64,000 nucleotides of DNA, from the NCBI RefSeq assembly GCF_000238275.3, contig NZ_AHCF03000003.1:1302001-1366000 (forward strand), given 5' to 3'. The notes beneath the pieces were generated by a model. It had not been told where the DNA came from, did no database searches, and saw nothing but the letters and a program-made list of their open reading frames with translations. The position numbers and the translations under genes were made by a program. This document shows, piece after piece, positions 7,868 through 16,040 of this stretch (position 1 is the first letter of the stretch; each line of letters starts with the position of its first letter). Source of the stretch: Pseudoalteromonas undina (GTDB taxonomy: Bacteria > Pseudomonadota > Gammaproteobacteria > Enterobacterales > Alteromonadaceae).

Positions 7868-8238
7868 GTGATAGAGAAATTTGGGTCGCTATATTAATTA
7901 TGTCATCTATTATTTCTGGGATCCTTTATGTAGTTTTTGGCCAAATGACCGTACGTAAATTAAGAAAAAACCCTAAAACAAAAGATATACTCGGTCTAGA
8001 GGTTATTAGTGGTTGGGATATTATAAATGTTGCTCAAGCATTCTCCTTGCCAAGGCGTTGGTTACTTAAAATTGAAAAAAGTAAGTTTTCTTTTATGTAT
8101 GCGCACTCTTCGTTGTTATTTGAAAATACAACCAAATTCGATAGATTTCTTGGATGTATCTTTTATTGGTTATTAACACTTTCGGGTCTATTTGGCGCTT
8201 TACTCGTTGTACTTAACTTATTTGGCGTTTTTAGTTAA
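7864..8238 (+). CDS. small membrane protein, possible immunity partner of the upstream gene
   Basis: The protein has 124 residues. A membrane helix at about 7-26 is followed by a basic cytoplasmic stretch (VRKLRKNPKTK), an amphipathic middle, and a C-terminal hydrophobic region at about 97-121. The ATG overlaps the stop of the putative toxin gene, so the two are translated together, as is usual for toxin-immunity pairs. The reading of a membrane immunity protein that blocks a pore former in the inner membrane is an inference. A perfect 15-bp hairpin follows the stop codon. Confidence 0.5.
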   Translation: MSDREIWVAILIMSSIISGILYVVFGQMTVRKLRKNPKTKDILGLEVISGWDIINVAQAFSLPRRWLLKIEKSKFSFMYAHSSLLFENTTKFDRFLGCIFYWLLTLSGLFGALLVVLNLFGVFS

Positions 8239-8249
8239 TTGGTGTAAAT

Positions 8250-8285
8250 ATTGAATTGGCTAGTTATGTGACTAGCCAATTCAAT
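8250..8285. terminator. bidirectional terminator between convergent genes
   Basis: A perfect 15-base-pair stem (8250-8264 with 8271-8285) has the loop TATGTG. It sits between the plus-strand membrane protein gene and the minus-strand thiolase gene. Confidence 0.75.
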
Positions 8286-8325
8286 TATCAACTTTATTAC
8301 TACAAAAATGATTTAGCTTTACTCA

Positions 8326-9519
8326 TTAAAGCGCTTTAAAAATGGCTGCTATGCCTTGCCCGCCACCAATACACATTGTGACTAGCCCATATTTGCCTTG
8401 AGTTCGTTTGAGTTCGTACAAGCATTTAGTTGATAAAATTGCACCCGTTGCGCCAACAGGGTGGCCTAAGGCAATTGCACCACCATTCGGGTTTACCTTA
8501 TGGGCAGGGAAATTTAACTCGTTTTCAACGCACAGTGCTTGTACTGCAAAGGCCTCGTTAGACTCAATCACATCCATATCGTCGATGGTTAAGCCGGTTT
8601 TTTCAAATACCTGTTGTACTGCAGGAATAGGGCCGATACCCATTAAAGTAGGATCAACGCCGGCTCTGGCATAACCCACTAAGCGAGCGAGCGGTTTTAA
8701 GCCTTGGTCATTTGCTTTTTGCTCTGACATAAGTACCAACATGGCTGCACCATCGTTTATACCTGATGAGCTTGCTGCGGTAACGGTTCCACCTTTTTTA
8801 AAGTAAGGCTTTAAAGTTGCAAGTTTATCGGCTGTGGTATCGGCGCGAACATGTTCGTCGGTGTCAAAAATATGCGTCCCTTTTCGCGACTTGATTTCTA
8901 TTGGCACAATCTGCTCTTTAAAGTGGCCTGCACTAATGGCATTAGCTGCTTTATTATGGCTGTTTGCTGCGTACTCATCTTGCTGCTGACGGCTAATTGA
9001 ATATTTTTCTGCGATGTTTTCAGCAGTTATTCCCATAGGGTTATTATCCCATGGGTCTTGTAAGGTCGTGGTAAGCTCATCAACCATAGTGCTATTACCC
9101 ATTTTTTGCCCCCAGCGGTTACTTTCGAGGGTGTAGGCAGAGCTACTCATGCTTTCTGCTCCGCCAGCAAGGGTTGCATCTACATCACCTAATTGAATTT
9201 GTTGTGCCGCTTGTATGATTGCTTCAAGCCCTGAACCACATAAGCGATTAAGCGTTACAGCGTGGCTGCTTATAGGTAACCCAGCATCTAGTCCAATGAC
9301 CCTTGATAGGTAAGCGTCTTTTGGGCCGTTATGAATAACTTTGCCTATAACACATGAGCTAATTTGGTCAGGGGTAAGCTGAGATCTGGTTAGTGCTTCT
9401 TTTGCGCACAGTGTGCCAAGCTCAGCGGGGCTAAAATCTTTAAGGCTGCCACCAAAGCTACCAATTGCAGTACGAACCGCACTGAGTATTACTACGCTGT
9501 TGTTTGTATTTTGTGTCAT
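8326..9519 (-). CDS. acetyl-CoA C-acetyltransferase (thiolase)
   Basis: The protein has 397 residues, full length for a biosynthetic-type thiolase. The acyl-accepting cysteine is Cys94 ([10 protein letters not shown]), the catalytic His lies in [11 protein letters not shown], and the second cysteine is Cys383 (CIGGGQGIA). NEAFAVQ is the third family signature. It condenses two acetyl-CoA to acetoacetyl-CoA, or the reverse, in the cytoplasm, feeding short-chain acyl metabolism. It stands alone on the minus strand with no beta-oxidation neighbour, so atoB- or phaA-like roles cannot be separated. Only a weak AGAGAA precedes the ATG. Confidence 0.9.
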   Translation of the reverse strand: MTQNTNNSVVILSAVRTAIGSFGGSLKDFSPAELGTLCAKEALTRSQLTPDQISSCVIGKVIHNGPKDAYLSRVIGLDAGLPISSHAVTLNRLCGSGLEAIIQAAQQIQLGDVDATLAGGAESMSSSAYTLESNRWGQKMGNSTMVDELTTTLQDPWDNNPMGITAENIAEKYSISRQQQDEYAANSHNKAANAISAGHFKEQIVPIEIKSRKGTHIFDTDEHVRADTTADKLATLKPYFKKGGTVTAASSSGINDGAAMLVLMSEQKANDQGLKPLARLVGYARAGVDPTLMGIGPIPAVQQVFEKTGLTIDDMDVIESNEAFAVQALCVENELNFPAHKVNPNGGAIALGHPVGATGAILSTKCLYELKRTQGKYGLVTMCIGGGQGIAAIFKAL

Positions 9520-9713
9520 TGCTGTTCTCTTATTATTTTTATAATCATTTTTGCTGAAATATGTTTAATAGACAAAGGAGATCAATACTTCTATTAACAT
9601 CAAAGCATAACTTTTAAATAAACTAAAGGCGAGGTTGGGTTGAGCTGTATGTGTTTTCTAATAAAGTAAAATAGGCGTGTGATAATTATATTTTTGTGTA
9701 AATTTATAAAATA

Positions 9714-9734
9714 GGGCTCTCGTTATGAGAGCCC
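9714..9734 (-). terminator. terminator of the aerolysin-like gene
   Basis: An eight-pair perfect stem (GGGCTCTC / GAGAGCCC) with loop GTTAT is followed on the minus strand by a T-rich stretch. It lies just after the toxin stop codon. Confidence 0.7.
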
Positions 9735-9742
9735 ACGGGGAT

Positions 9743-11200
9743 TTATAAATCAATCATTTCAATATTAACAACTACATTTTTAAAACCAGCATCTTCAAAC
9801 TCTTTTTTTAACTTTTCTGCACTTGAGTAATCACTAGCTGAAACACTTCGCTTACTTCTTTGGTTAGTGACAAGTGGGGTTTCATCACCAAAATAAACGC
9901 TACCAGCAAATTGGCTTTGTGCATAAAAGTGGCCTGTTAGGGTTGTTTTTTTAGGTCTTAAAACATGACTTAAATAGTATTGCATTGTTGATAAGCTTGT
10001 TTGTTGTATCATCCAAGGCCAATCCCATTTTTTATTCTCACCTGGTATATAGCGGTGTTCCCATTGATACTCAATGCTCTTTTCTTGACCTGCCCAACGG
10101 CCTATTACAAAATTAGCAGTGTCATTAGGTCTGTTTTCAGGATGGCTTAATAAAGCATTGCCTCCCCAACGCATAAAGCCATTTATTGATAGATCGTAAG
10201 TAATATCAGCATCGAATGAATAAGGATACGATATTGATGATTTAAACAAATCGACCTTAGCATTAAGCTTTGTGAATGCTGGTACATTGGTTCTTGCCTG
10301 TACAACAACACGTTCAGCTTCTGAGCCGCCGTTACTTGTTCCCCATGCTTGCTCTGCTGCTATAGTAACCGATAATGAAGTGTCTGATCCGCCAGTAACT
10401 GAAGGGGACTTCCATGTATTGGATAAGGTAACTGACTCAGAAATACTGTAGTCATTTGTTTTAGACCAATTAGTAGCTGCATCGTATTCAATGGTAACGA
10501 CTGACATTTGAGCTGCTGACGTGTCATTCACTGCAGGGACTGTTAACGTTTTAATTAGTTCTTTGTCGGCAGCAACAATATCACCTGTTATTTTATATGA
10601 TTCGTTATCCATCACATATTCAAAGTTAGATACGGTAATAGCTGACTTTTCATCACATCGATAACCATCACAGCTGCCCCCATTATAACCTTGTATTTTC
10701 CATCCAGAGCCCGCTTTAGATACCTCCATGTCATCACCCACATAGCTTGAGCGATTTCCACCAACCCACGCAAAACCCATTGTGTGAGCAAGATATGAAA
10801 GGGGTTTTATAAAATCCTCTTTTTGGTTTACTAAGTCCCATTCAATTTGACTTTGACTGCCAGGCGCTACTTTTACGGAGCTTAATTTAGGGATCTCATT
10901 AATAGGATCGTTAGGGTAGCACCAAGAATTTACAGCAGACCCTTGTTTTATTTCACCTGCGTAGCCAGAGCCCATAATAACCCAGCCATTAGCTAATCCC
11001 GTTATTTGCCACTTACCCATTTTGTTAGTAAGTTCGTTTCTGTAGGTTTGCGCTTCAGCCTTTGTAATTAGTCTATTATCAGCTGAGCAAACTCCAGCAC
11101 CTAAGCTTTCATTTTTAAGTTGATCTGGATAAATTGCAGTTGTATTAGCACTTACAAAACTTGTGTGTGACAACAGCAATAGAGGTATTATTTTTTTCAT
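9743..11200 (-). CDS. proaerolysin-like beta-pore-forming toxin
   Basis: The 485-residue protein aligns by eye along its length with Aeromonas proaerolysin. A signal peptide (1-18) is followed by YPDQL as in mature proaerolysin. Shared blocks include WQITGLANGWVIMG, GEIKQG, SYLAH, AWVGGN, YVGDDM, TNWSKTN, ISYPYSFDAD and LSHPENRPN. Four cysteines (38, 94, 177, 182) match the two known disulfides. The region around 240-300 corresponds to the pore hairpin. Near the end, R448-S449-K450-R451 is a furin-like site followed by a 34-residue tail, where proaerolysin has its activation loop and propeptide. Known relatives are secreted, bind GPI-anchored glycoproteins, are cleaved and form heptameric pores. 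A strong ribosome site (AAAGGATG) precedes the ATG and a LysR gene lies upstream in the same direction. Confidence 0.93.
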   Translation of the reverse strand: MKKIIPLLLLSHTSFVSANTTAIYPDQLKNESLGAGVCSADNRLITKAEAQTYRNELTNKMGKWQITGLANGWVIMGSGYAGEIKQGSAVNSWCYPNDPINEIPKLSSVKVAPGSQSQIEWDLVNQKEDFIKPLSYLAHTMGFAWVGGNRSSYVGDDMEVSKAGSGWKIQGYNGGSCDGYRCDEKSAITVSNFEYVMDNESYKITGDIVAADKELIKTLTVPAVNDTSAAQMSVVTIEYDAATNWSKTNDYSISESVTLSNTWKSPSVTGGSDTSLSVTIAAEQAWGTSNGGSEAERVVVQARTNVPAFTKLNAKVDLFKSSISYPYSFDADITYDLSINGFMRWGGNALLSHPENRPNDTANFVIGRWAGQEKSIEYQWEHRYIPGENKKWDWPWMIQQTSLSTMQYYLSHVLRPKKTTLTGHFYAQSQFAGSVYFGDETPLVTNQRSKRSVSASDYSSAEKLKKEFEDAGFKNVVVNIEMIDL

Positions 11201-11225
11201 TAAGTTACATCCTTTAAAATCATAT

Positions 11226-11246
11226 TTTAATTAGGCCCTAATTAAA
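11226..11246. promoter_or_regulatory. palindromic operator candidate upstream of the aerolysin-like gene
   Basis: A perfect palindrome with ten-base arms (TTTAATTAGG / CCTAATTAAA) around a central C spans 11226-11246, ending 25 bases before the toxin start. It is long enough to be a dimeric regulator site. The LysR-type regulator encoded just upstream is the obvious candidate, by position only. Confidence 0.5.
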
Positions 11247-11382
11247 TAATCTAATTTTGGACCGATTTTGATTCTAAAGAACTCGCTATATTTTTATAGA
11301 GTGTTAAATGAAAGTTGGTTTTTCAAAAATATTAGTTGCTTAAATATTACAAAAATTCATTAAGACTATAGTGCTATTGTAG

Positions 11383-12264
11383 CTACATTTTTACCCCCTT
11401 GAGAGAGTACTCTAAAAAATCGATTAGATAGCGTGTGCTTTTTGGGATTAATTTATCAGGCCATATCAGGTTTACATCTCGTTTAATAGGCTTGAATTGC
11501 GTTAATACTTCAACCAAGCTTTCGTCTTTTATATGCGGTAATAAACAATATTTTGGACCATAATAAACACCTCTTCCTTCAATGGCAGCTAAGGCACACA
11601 TTTCTATATCGTTGGAAATAAAGTTGGGTTGAGGTTTAAAAATTACTTTTTCATTTTTATTTGCTTTAAAAGACCAATTTTCGAATGGCGAGCACGATAT
11701 GTGGGGGAGTTTAGCTAAATCGTCAAAATTACTTGGTATGCCATATTGCTCAATTAAACTCGATGAGCAAGCTAAAACAAAGCTCATTTGGTTAATGACT
11801 TTACATATATTTTGTGAGCTATCTAATTTTCCGATTCTAATAGCTAAATCAAACTCGGTGGCTTTTAAATCAAGGCGTTCATCTGATAGCATCATATGAA
11901 TCTTAATATTTGGATAAAGTAGGGTGAATTGATTTATAACGCCTGAGAAGTACACACTCTTTATAAAGTTTTGCGGTGCTATTAATTTAATTTTACTCAC
12001 TTTATTTTCACTAGAGTTCTTAAAATTGCACAGCGTACTTTGTAAACCCTCTACGTGAGCTAAGCAATGGCTATAAAAGCTCTTTCCTGGCTCTGTTAAT
12101 CGCAAACTTCCTTTTTCACGATAAAACAACGCTAAAGATAAGTCTTCTTCAAGTTTTTTTATTTTTCTTTGTAAAGTGGGTAAAGGAATATTTAACTTTA
12201 CTGACGCTTCATTAAATGTTTTGTAATCATTTACTTTTATAAAAAGCGCGATTATATCAAGCAA
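11383..12264 (-). CDS. LysR-family transcriptional regulator
   Basis: The protein has 293 residues. The N-terminal winged helix-turn-helix covers about residues 3-62 (FNEASVKLNIPLPTLQRKI then GSLRLTEPGKSF), followed by the two-lobed effector-binding domain from about residue 90. It starts at TTG: AGGAG lies seven bases before TTG 12264 and no ATG is closer. LysR regulators usually control a neighbouring gene; here the next gene in the same direction is the aerolysin-like toxin 182 bases on, so control of the toxin is a reasonable guess but not shown. The effector is unknown. Confidence 0.85.
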   Translation of the reverse strand: MLDIIALFIKVNDYKTFNEASVKLNIPLPTLQRKIKKLEEDLSLALFYREKGSLRLTEPGKSFYSHCLAHVEGLQSTLCNFKNSSENKVSKIKLIAPQNFIKSVYFSGVINQFTLLYPNIKIHMMLSDERLDLKATEFDLAIRIGKLDSSQNICKVINQMSFVLACSSSLIEQYGIPSNFDDLAKLPHISCSPFENWSFKANKNEKVIFKPQPNFISNDIEMCALAAIEGRGVYYGPKYCLLPHIKDESLVEVLTQFKPIKRDVNLIWPDKLIPKSTRYLIDFLEYSLKGVKM

Positions 12265-12582
12265 GGTAAATCTCCTGTATAAATTTGAGGTATAAAATCG
12301 TATTTAGTACTTAATTATTGGTTAGATTCATAAAACTAATCATTTATTTAAAGTACCCATTAGTCCCTTTTGTGGCAACAAAAATTTTACCTTTGTATTA
12401 AATGATTTAGTTACTCGTTTTAGGATAGGAAGTACTGAAGGAAAGTATTAGTAATTTTATAATAAATAACTCATTAGAAATAATTAGTAACATTTAATCA
12501 AACAATACAATAGACACGTAATAAGCTAGGTATTACGATTAACAAACTCAATAAAAAACGCTATAAAAAGCAGAGAGTTATT
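12265..12582. other. intergenic region between divergent LysR and small membrane protein genes
   Basis: This 318-base AT-rich gap must hold the promoters of the minus-strand LysR gene and the plus-strand gene at 12583. Apart from the LysR ribosome site at its left edge I see no convincing operator, hairpin or gene. Confidence 0.4.
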
Positions 12583-12822
12583 ATGGAAGGTAAACCAATA
12601 GATAAGAGTGTATTCGATTCTTTTTTTGGGGAATATTCATGGATGTTTAAGGCTTGTAGCATTGTTGCTTTTATAATGTGTGTATATATCAGTTTTAATA
12701 CTAAAGAGTATATATGGACGCTACTTATTAATGGCGATTTAAATTCTACTATGTTGGTTATGATACTCGGTTACTTATCTGAATTTAGATATCGCTTTAT
12801 TAAAGAATCAAGAAATAATTGA
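12583..12822 (+). CDS. small two-helix membrane protein
   Basis: The protein has 79 residues, with hydrophobic segments at about 20-38 and 45-64 and an acidic N-terminus. GAGAG lies upstream of the ATG. It is followed after 31 bases by another small membrane protein gene in the same direction, probably cotranscribed. I do not recognise the family. Confidence 0.5.
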   Translation: MEGKPIDKSVFDSFFGEYSWMFKACSIVAFIMCVYISFNTKEYIWTLLINGDLNSTMLVMILGYLSEFRYRFIKESRNN

Positions 12823-12853
12823 TAGCTACTAATTTAAATCTAAGGTACTAGAG

Positions 12854-13024
12854 ATGAATATATTTATAAAATGGTTGATTTTAGCTGCATTAATTATTGC
12901 CGCTATTGCTTGTTATTCTTATGGTAGCACTACTGGCTTATTTATTTTTATTATTGCGGGCTTTGTTTTTGAAATGGCGTTTTGGTTTAAGATGTTTCCT
13001 ATAAAAAAGAAATCGTCATTGTAG
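12854..13024 (+). CDS. very small membrane protein
   Basis: The frame encodes 56 residues from ATG 12854 to TAG 13022-13024. It has two closely packed hydrophobic helices (about 7-22 and 28-45) and a lysine-rich C-terminus (PIKKKSSL), consistent with cytoplasmic ends by the positive-inside rule. TAAGGTACTAGAG upstream offers a modest ribosome site. It is probably in one transcript with the gene at 12583. No family is recognised. Confidence 0.45.
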   Translation: MNIFIKWLILAALIIAAIACYSYGSTTGLFIFIIAGFVFEMAFWFKMFPIKKKSSL

Positions 13025-13085
13025 AAAGCTATTTAACCGTCTTGAAAAATAAATTTTTTTAGTTAGCGAGATAAGGGAATAAATA

Positions 13086-13112
13086 AAAAGGCTGCATTTT
13101 TTACAGCCTTTT
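13086..13112. terminator. bidirectional terminator before msrA
   Basis: The stem AAAAAGGCTG / CAGCCTTTTT has an AT-rich loop, with A and T tracts on both sides. It can end both the small plus-strand genes and the minus-strand msrA gene. Confidence 0.75.
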
Positions 13113-13126
13113 TGGTTTTTATAAAC

Positions 13127-13723
13127 TTAGTGAGTAACTCTATCGCCCCAAATGTCTTCTAGGCGGCTATCACGACCACAGCGCCAGCGATAGGTATTAT
13201 AACGAATAGGGTTATTTTTATAGTAATCTTGATGATAACTTTCTTTGCCCTTTATCGGGTAAAAGGTTTTCGCATCAAGAATAGGGGTTACCACTGTTTG
13301 CTTAGTAAACTCACTAATAACGGCTTGTTTAGATTTTTGAGCTAGCTTTCGCTGTTGCTCATTAGCTACAAAAATTGCGCTACGGTAGCTTGGGCCTTTA
13401 TCGCAGAACTGGCCTTTGGCGTCAAAAGGATCAATGTTAACCCAGTAATGGTTTAAAATATCTTGATAGCTTAATACGTCAGTGTTGTAGGTAACCAGAA
13501 CGGCTTCGTAATGACCGCGATGATTACCATTGTAAGTAGGATTTTTAATTTCACCGCCAGTAAAACCTGAGATCACATCGGTTACACCTTCGAGTTTTTC
13601 AAAGTCACTTTCCATACACCAAAAACAGCCTCCTGCTAAAATAGCTTGTTCGGTTTTAGCATGAGCAAATGAGCTAGTCAAAAGTACGGCAGAAGTGACT
13701 GCAAATACGAGTGTTTTATTCAT
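13127..13723 (-). CDS. msrA: exported peptide-methionine (S)-S-oxide reductase MsrA
   Basis: The protein has 198 residues and a cleavable signal peptide (about 1-22, SFAHA), so it acts in the periplasm rather than the cytoplasm. The catalytic motif GGCFWCME gives the nucleophile Cys33 and Cys36. Later blocks match the family (GFTGGEIKNPTY, HYEAVLVTYN, FCDKGPSYRSAIF, YHQDYYKNNP). The enzyme reduces the S-epimer of methionine sulfoxide in oxidised proteins. A resolving cysteine is probably C181 in WRCGRD. It is a monocistronic gene with a terminator just downstream. Confidence 0.93.
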   Translation of the reverse strand: MNKTLVFAVTSAVLLTSSFAHAKTEQAILAGGCFWCMESDFEKLEGVTDVISGFTGGEIKNPTYNGNHRGHYEAVLVTYNTDVLSYQDILNHYWVNIDPFDAKGQFCDKGPSYRSAIFVANEQQRKLAQKSKQAVISEFTKQTVVTPILDAKTFYPIKGKESYHQDYYKNNPIRYNTYRWRCGRDSRLEDIWGDRVTH

Positions 13724-13851
13724 AAAAATTATCCACCTAGTGTGTGAGTGCGTAAATGCTTGTTATAGTAGACCCGCTAACTGTAAATACTCTTTCATTG
13801 TGTAGCAGGTAACTTGTTTTAAATTCGCTTTATATAAAATGGACTCTATAA

Positions 13852-14439
13852 ATGGAAACCAGTAATTCGCGTACTGAATTAACCACACTTTTGCAAACCA
13901 ATTTTGCTTCTTTAGGCTATAAACTGCCAAGCGCTGATGAACTCGTTTCTCATGACCACAATGCCCAATACCATGGCTATGCATTTACTTTAAACCAAAA
14001 ACGCATAATTTACAGAAAGGCTAAAGTTACACCCGACAGACCTGACGCTTTTTTAGCACTATGGAAACGCCCAGCGGATTGTAGTAATTCTAAGCCAATT
14101 CCTTTTACCAATGAGTTTGACTACTTATTAGTAGCGGTTTCAAGTGATGGATTAACCTCTAGTAACAACCAAGTAGCAAATTCACAAAGTGGTTTATTTA
14201 TATTTCCGGTTGAGTTGTTAGTTAAAAAAGGCATAGTGAGCTCTTTAAACTCTAAGGGTAAAACAGCTTTTAGAGTGTTTCCACCTTGGAGCGAAAGCAG
14301 AGCCTTAAAAAGGACTAGCACATTTAGTAATTCTGCTAAAGTTACTCAGCGTTGGCAATGCGATTATTTCTTAAAGCAAGATCAAAATAAATTAATAGAT
14401 TTATCTAAGTTAAACAAAATTTTAGCTAACGCTGTTTAA
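13852..14439 (+). CDS. MepB-family protein
   Basis: The protein has 195 residues. Blocks of the MepB family are visible: YHGYAFTLNQKRIIYRKAKVTP, FLALWKR, FDYLLVAV, GLFIFPVELLVKKGIVS, GKTAFRVFPPW and TQRWQCDYF. The family was named from a gene next to a multidrug efflux pump in Staphylococcus; its biochemical role is unknown. There is no signal peptide, so it is cytoplasmic. No ribosome site is evident before the ATG. It stands alone here, divergent from msrA. Confidence 0.8.
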   Translation: METSNSRTELTTLLQTNFASLGYKLPSADELVSHDHNAQYHGYAFTLNQKRIIYRKAKVTPDRPDAFLALWKRPADCSNSKPIPFTNEFDYLLVAVSSDGLTSSNNQVANSQSGLFIFPVELLVKKGIVSSLNSKGKTAFRVFPPWSESRALKRTSTFSNSAKVTQRWQCDYFLKQDQNKLIDLSKLNKILANAV

Positions 14440-14531
14440 ATTTGAACTATTAAGCCACTTTACCAGCATTGTTTTATATAGGGTTGTTTACTAAAGTGAG
14501 ATCATACAGTCATACGAATAGTAGGTAAGAT

Positions 14532-14726
14532 ATGAACCAGTTAACCGAAAAATCAATTAGTTGCCCTTACTGTGGCGAATCCATAGAAGTATTAATTGAT
14601 GTGGCTGATATTGATGAGCAATACATAGAAGACTGCCAAGTGTGTTGTAAGCCTATTTCGTTTGTCGTATTTGAAGATAACGACGAACTTAATGTAAATG
14701 TATACAGTGAAGATGAGGCGTTTTGA
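14532..14726 (+). CDS. CPXCG-motif cysteine-rich protein
   Basis: The protein has 64 residues. CPYCG (residues 10-14) and CQVCCKPISFVV (residues 36-47) form a two-knuckle zinc-ribbon, followed by an acidic tail. This is the short CPXCG family common in gammaproteobacteria. It probably binds zinc; the role is not known. AGGTAAG lies upstream of the ATG. Confidence 0.85.
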   Translation: MNQLTEKSISCPYCGESIEVLIDVADIDEQYIEDCQVCCKPISFVVFEDNDELNVNVYSEDEAF

Positions 14727-14817
14727 ATATTTAGTGAAAGTTGGTGAACCGAACTTTTACACAAATCTAAGCTGAAAATTCAGTAACTTTAATTTTTCTT
14801 AATGATATTGGTTGTAT

Positions 14818-15132
14818 ATGATACCAAAGTGTTTTAAATGCCATGCTAAAATTTCATTATCGTGGTTTATTCTATCTTTAATGTCGACTCGTTATAGATG
14901 TATTCGTTGTGGCTCATTGCATGAATTCACAAATCTTCACCGCTATTTAGGCGTATTTTTTGCGGTACCGCTAGTTTTTTTAGTTATTATGCTAGAAGGT
15001 TTTATAACTTCAGCTCTACTAAGAGTAATTTTGTTAATTTCTGTTGCTATATTAATCATGATTTTAATACCTGGGCAACACCAATTAAGTGAAAAAGATA
15101 ATTTGGAAATTAAAAAAAGGAATAGTAACTGA
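14818..15132 (+). CDS. zinc-ribbon membrane protein
   Basis: From ATG 14818 the protein has 104 residues; a TTG at 14812 is an alternative start. The N-terminus carries two CxxC knuckles (CFKCHAK and YRCIRCGS) expected to bind one zinc ion. Two hydrophobic helices follow at about 45-62 and 66-85, then a charged tail. Such proteins are predicted inner-membrane proteins with a cytoplasmic zinc ribbon; the function is unknown. No strong ribosome site is visible. Confidence 0.65.
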   Translation: MIPKCFKCHAKISLSWFILSLMSTRYRCIRCGSLHEFTNLHRYLGVFFAVPLVFLVIMLEGFITSALLRVILLISVAILIMILIPGQHQLSEKDNLEIKKRNSN

Positions 15133-15227
15133 TTAGCAAAAGAGTGGTTCTAGTTTTAATGAAAACTTGGGCGATAATTGTCAGAAGGCTGTAAATACTT
15201 TCAGCCTTAAGATAACATTCAACTTGA

Positions 15228-15431
15228 TTAGCTTTGCTGCTGTTCACGCGCTAATTGGTTAGGCAGCAACTCCTCCACAATTTCTCTCGCTGGTAAGGTG
15301 TAGCGTACGCCATCAAACATAACCGATGTGAACTCATCAATATTAGTAATGCCGGTAAGGGTCCAACCTTCACCACGTTTTGGGCAGTAAACAGTAGTAG
15401 TTGGTTGTATTACTTTAAAATTGTCGCTCAT
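15228..15431 (-). CDS. small conserved-looking protein of unknown function
   Basis: The protein has 67 residues, is soluble and has no signal peptide. A single cysteine lies in VYCPKRGEGWTLTG and the C-terminus is Gln-rich (AREQQQS). It is divergent from the acetyltransferase gene at 15531. I do not recognise a named family; the compact beta-rich middle (TSVMFDGVRYTLPAREIV) suggests a folded domain. Confidence 0.6.
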   Translation of the reverse strand: MSDNFKVIQPTTTVYCPKRGEGWTLTGITNIDEFTSVMFDGVRYTLPAREIVEELLPNQLAREQQQS

Positions 15432-15530
15432 AGTTTATCTTAATTAATGCTTGTGAATACGATATGGTAAGTTAATAATGACGTTCTATAAAGTGCTATT
15501 TAAAGCGCGTTTATTTTATTTGGCATAGGC

Positions 15531-16040
15531 ATGTTTAAAACGATAAAATTACCCCGCGTTACCTTGCGTTTAATTACCCACAAACATGGCGCAGCGCTAT
15601 TAACAATTTTAAATAATCCCCTCGTTTATGAGTTTAACGATTATAAAACGCCGCTAAATAAAGAGCATGTTAAGCAATTAATTCAAGATGATATATCGAG
15701 TTATTATCAAGGGGAAGGTGTTCGGCTTGCGATTGAACATAATATGTCTGGCGTCTTAATTGGTACTTGTGGTTTGTATAACATTAATAACCAAACTAAA
15801 ACTGCTTATTTGGGCTTTGAGCTTGATCCTTTTTATTGGCAACAAGGCTTAATGCATGAAGTACTTAAAGGTTTTGTCAGTGAGATACATCGCTCTTTGA
15901 ACATTGAACACCTATACGCAGAAATTCATGGTAAAAATGTACGCTGTTATAACTTACTCACTAAACTCGGCTTTGTATTTAACCAGCAAATTAGTAACGG
16001 TGTATGGCATAAGCAATTAACTAAAATGGATGGCGCATGA
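15531..16040 (+). CDS. GNAT-family acetyltransferase, RimJ/RimL type
   Basis: The protein has 169 residues. The N-terminal strand (LPRVTLRLIT), the central core (AYLGFELDPFYWQQGLMHEVL) with a degenerate acetyl-CoA loop, and the C-terminal ENxxCYNLLxKLGF block place it with the RimJ/RimL-like GNATs. These acetylate N-terminal residues of ribosomal proteins or other substrates; the target is unknown. It overlaps the esterase gene downstream by four bases (ATGA), so the two are coupled. Confidence 0.85.
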   Translation: MFKTIKLPRVTLRLITHKHGAALLTILNNPLVYEFNDYKTPLNKEHVKQLIQDDISSYYQGEGVRLAIEHNMSGVLIGTCGLYNINNQTKTAYLGFELDPFYWQQGLMHEVLKGFVSEIHRSLNIEHLYAEIHGKNVRCYNLLTKLGFVFNQQISNGVWHKQLTKMDGA

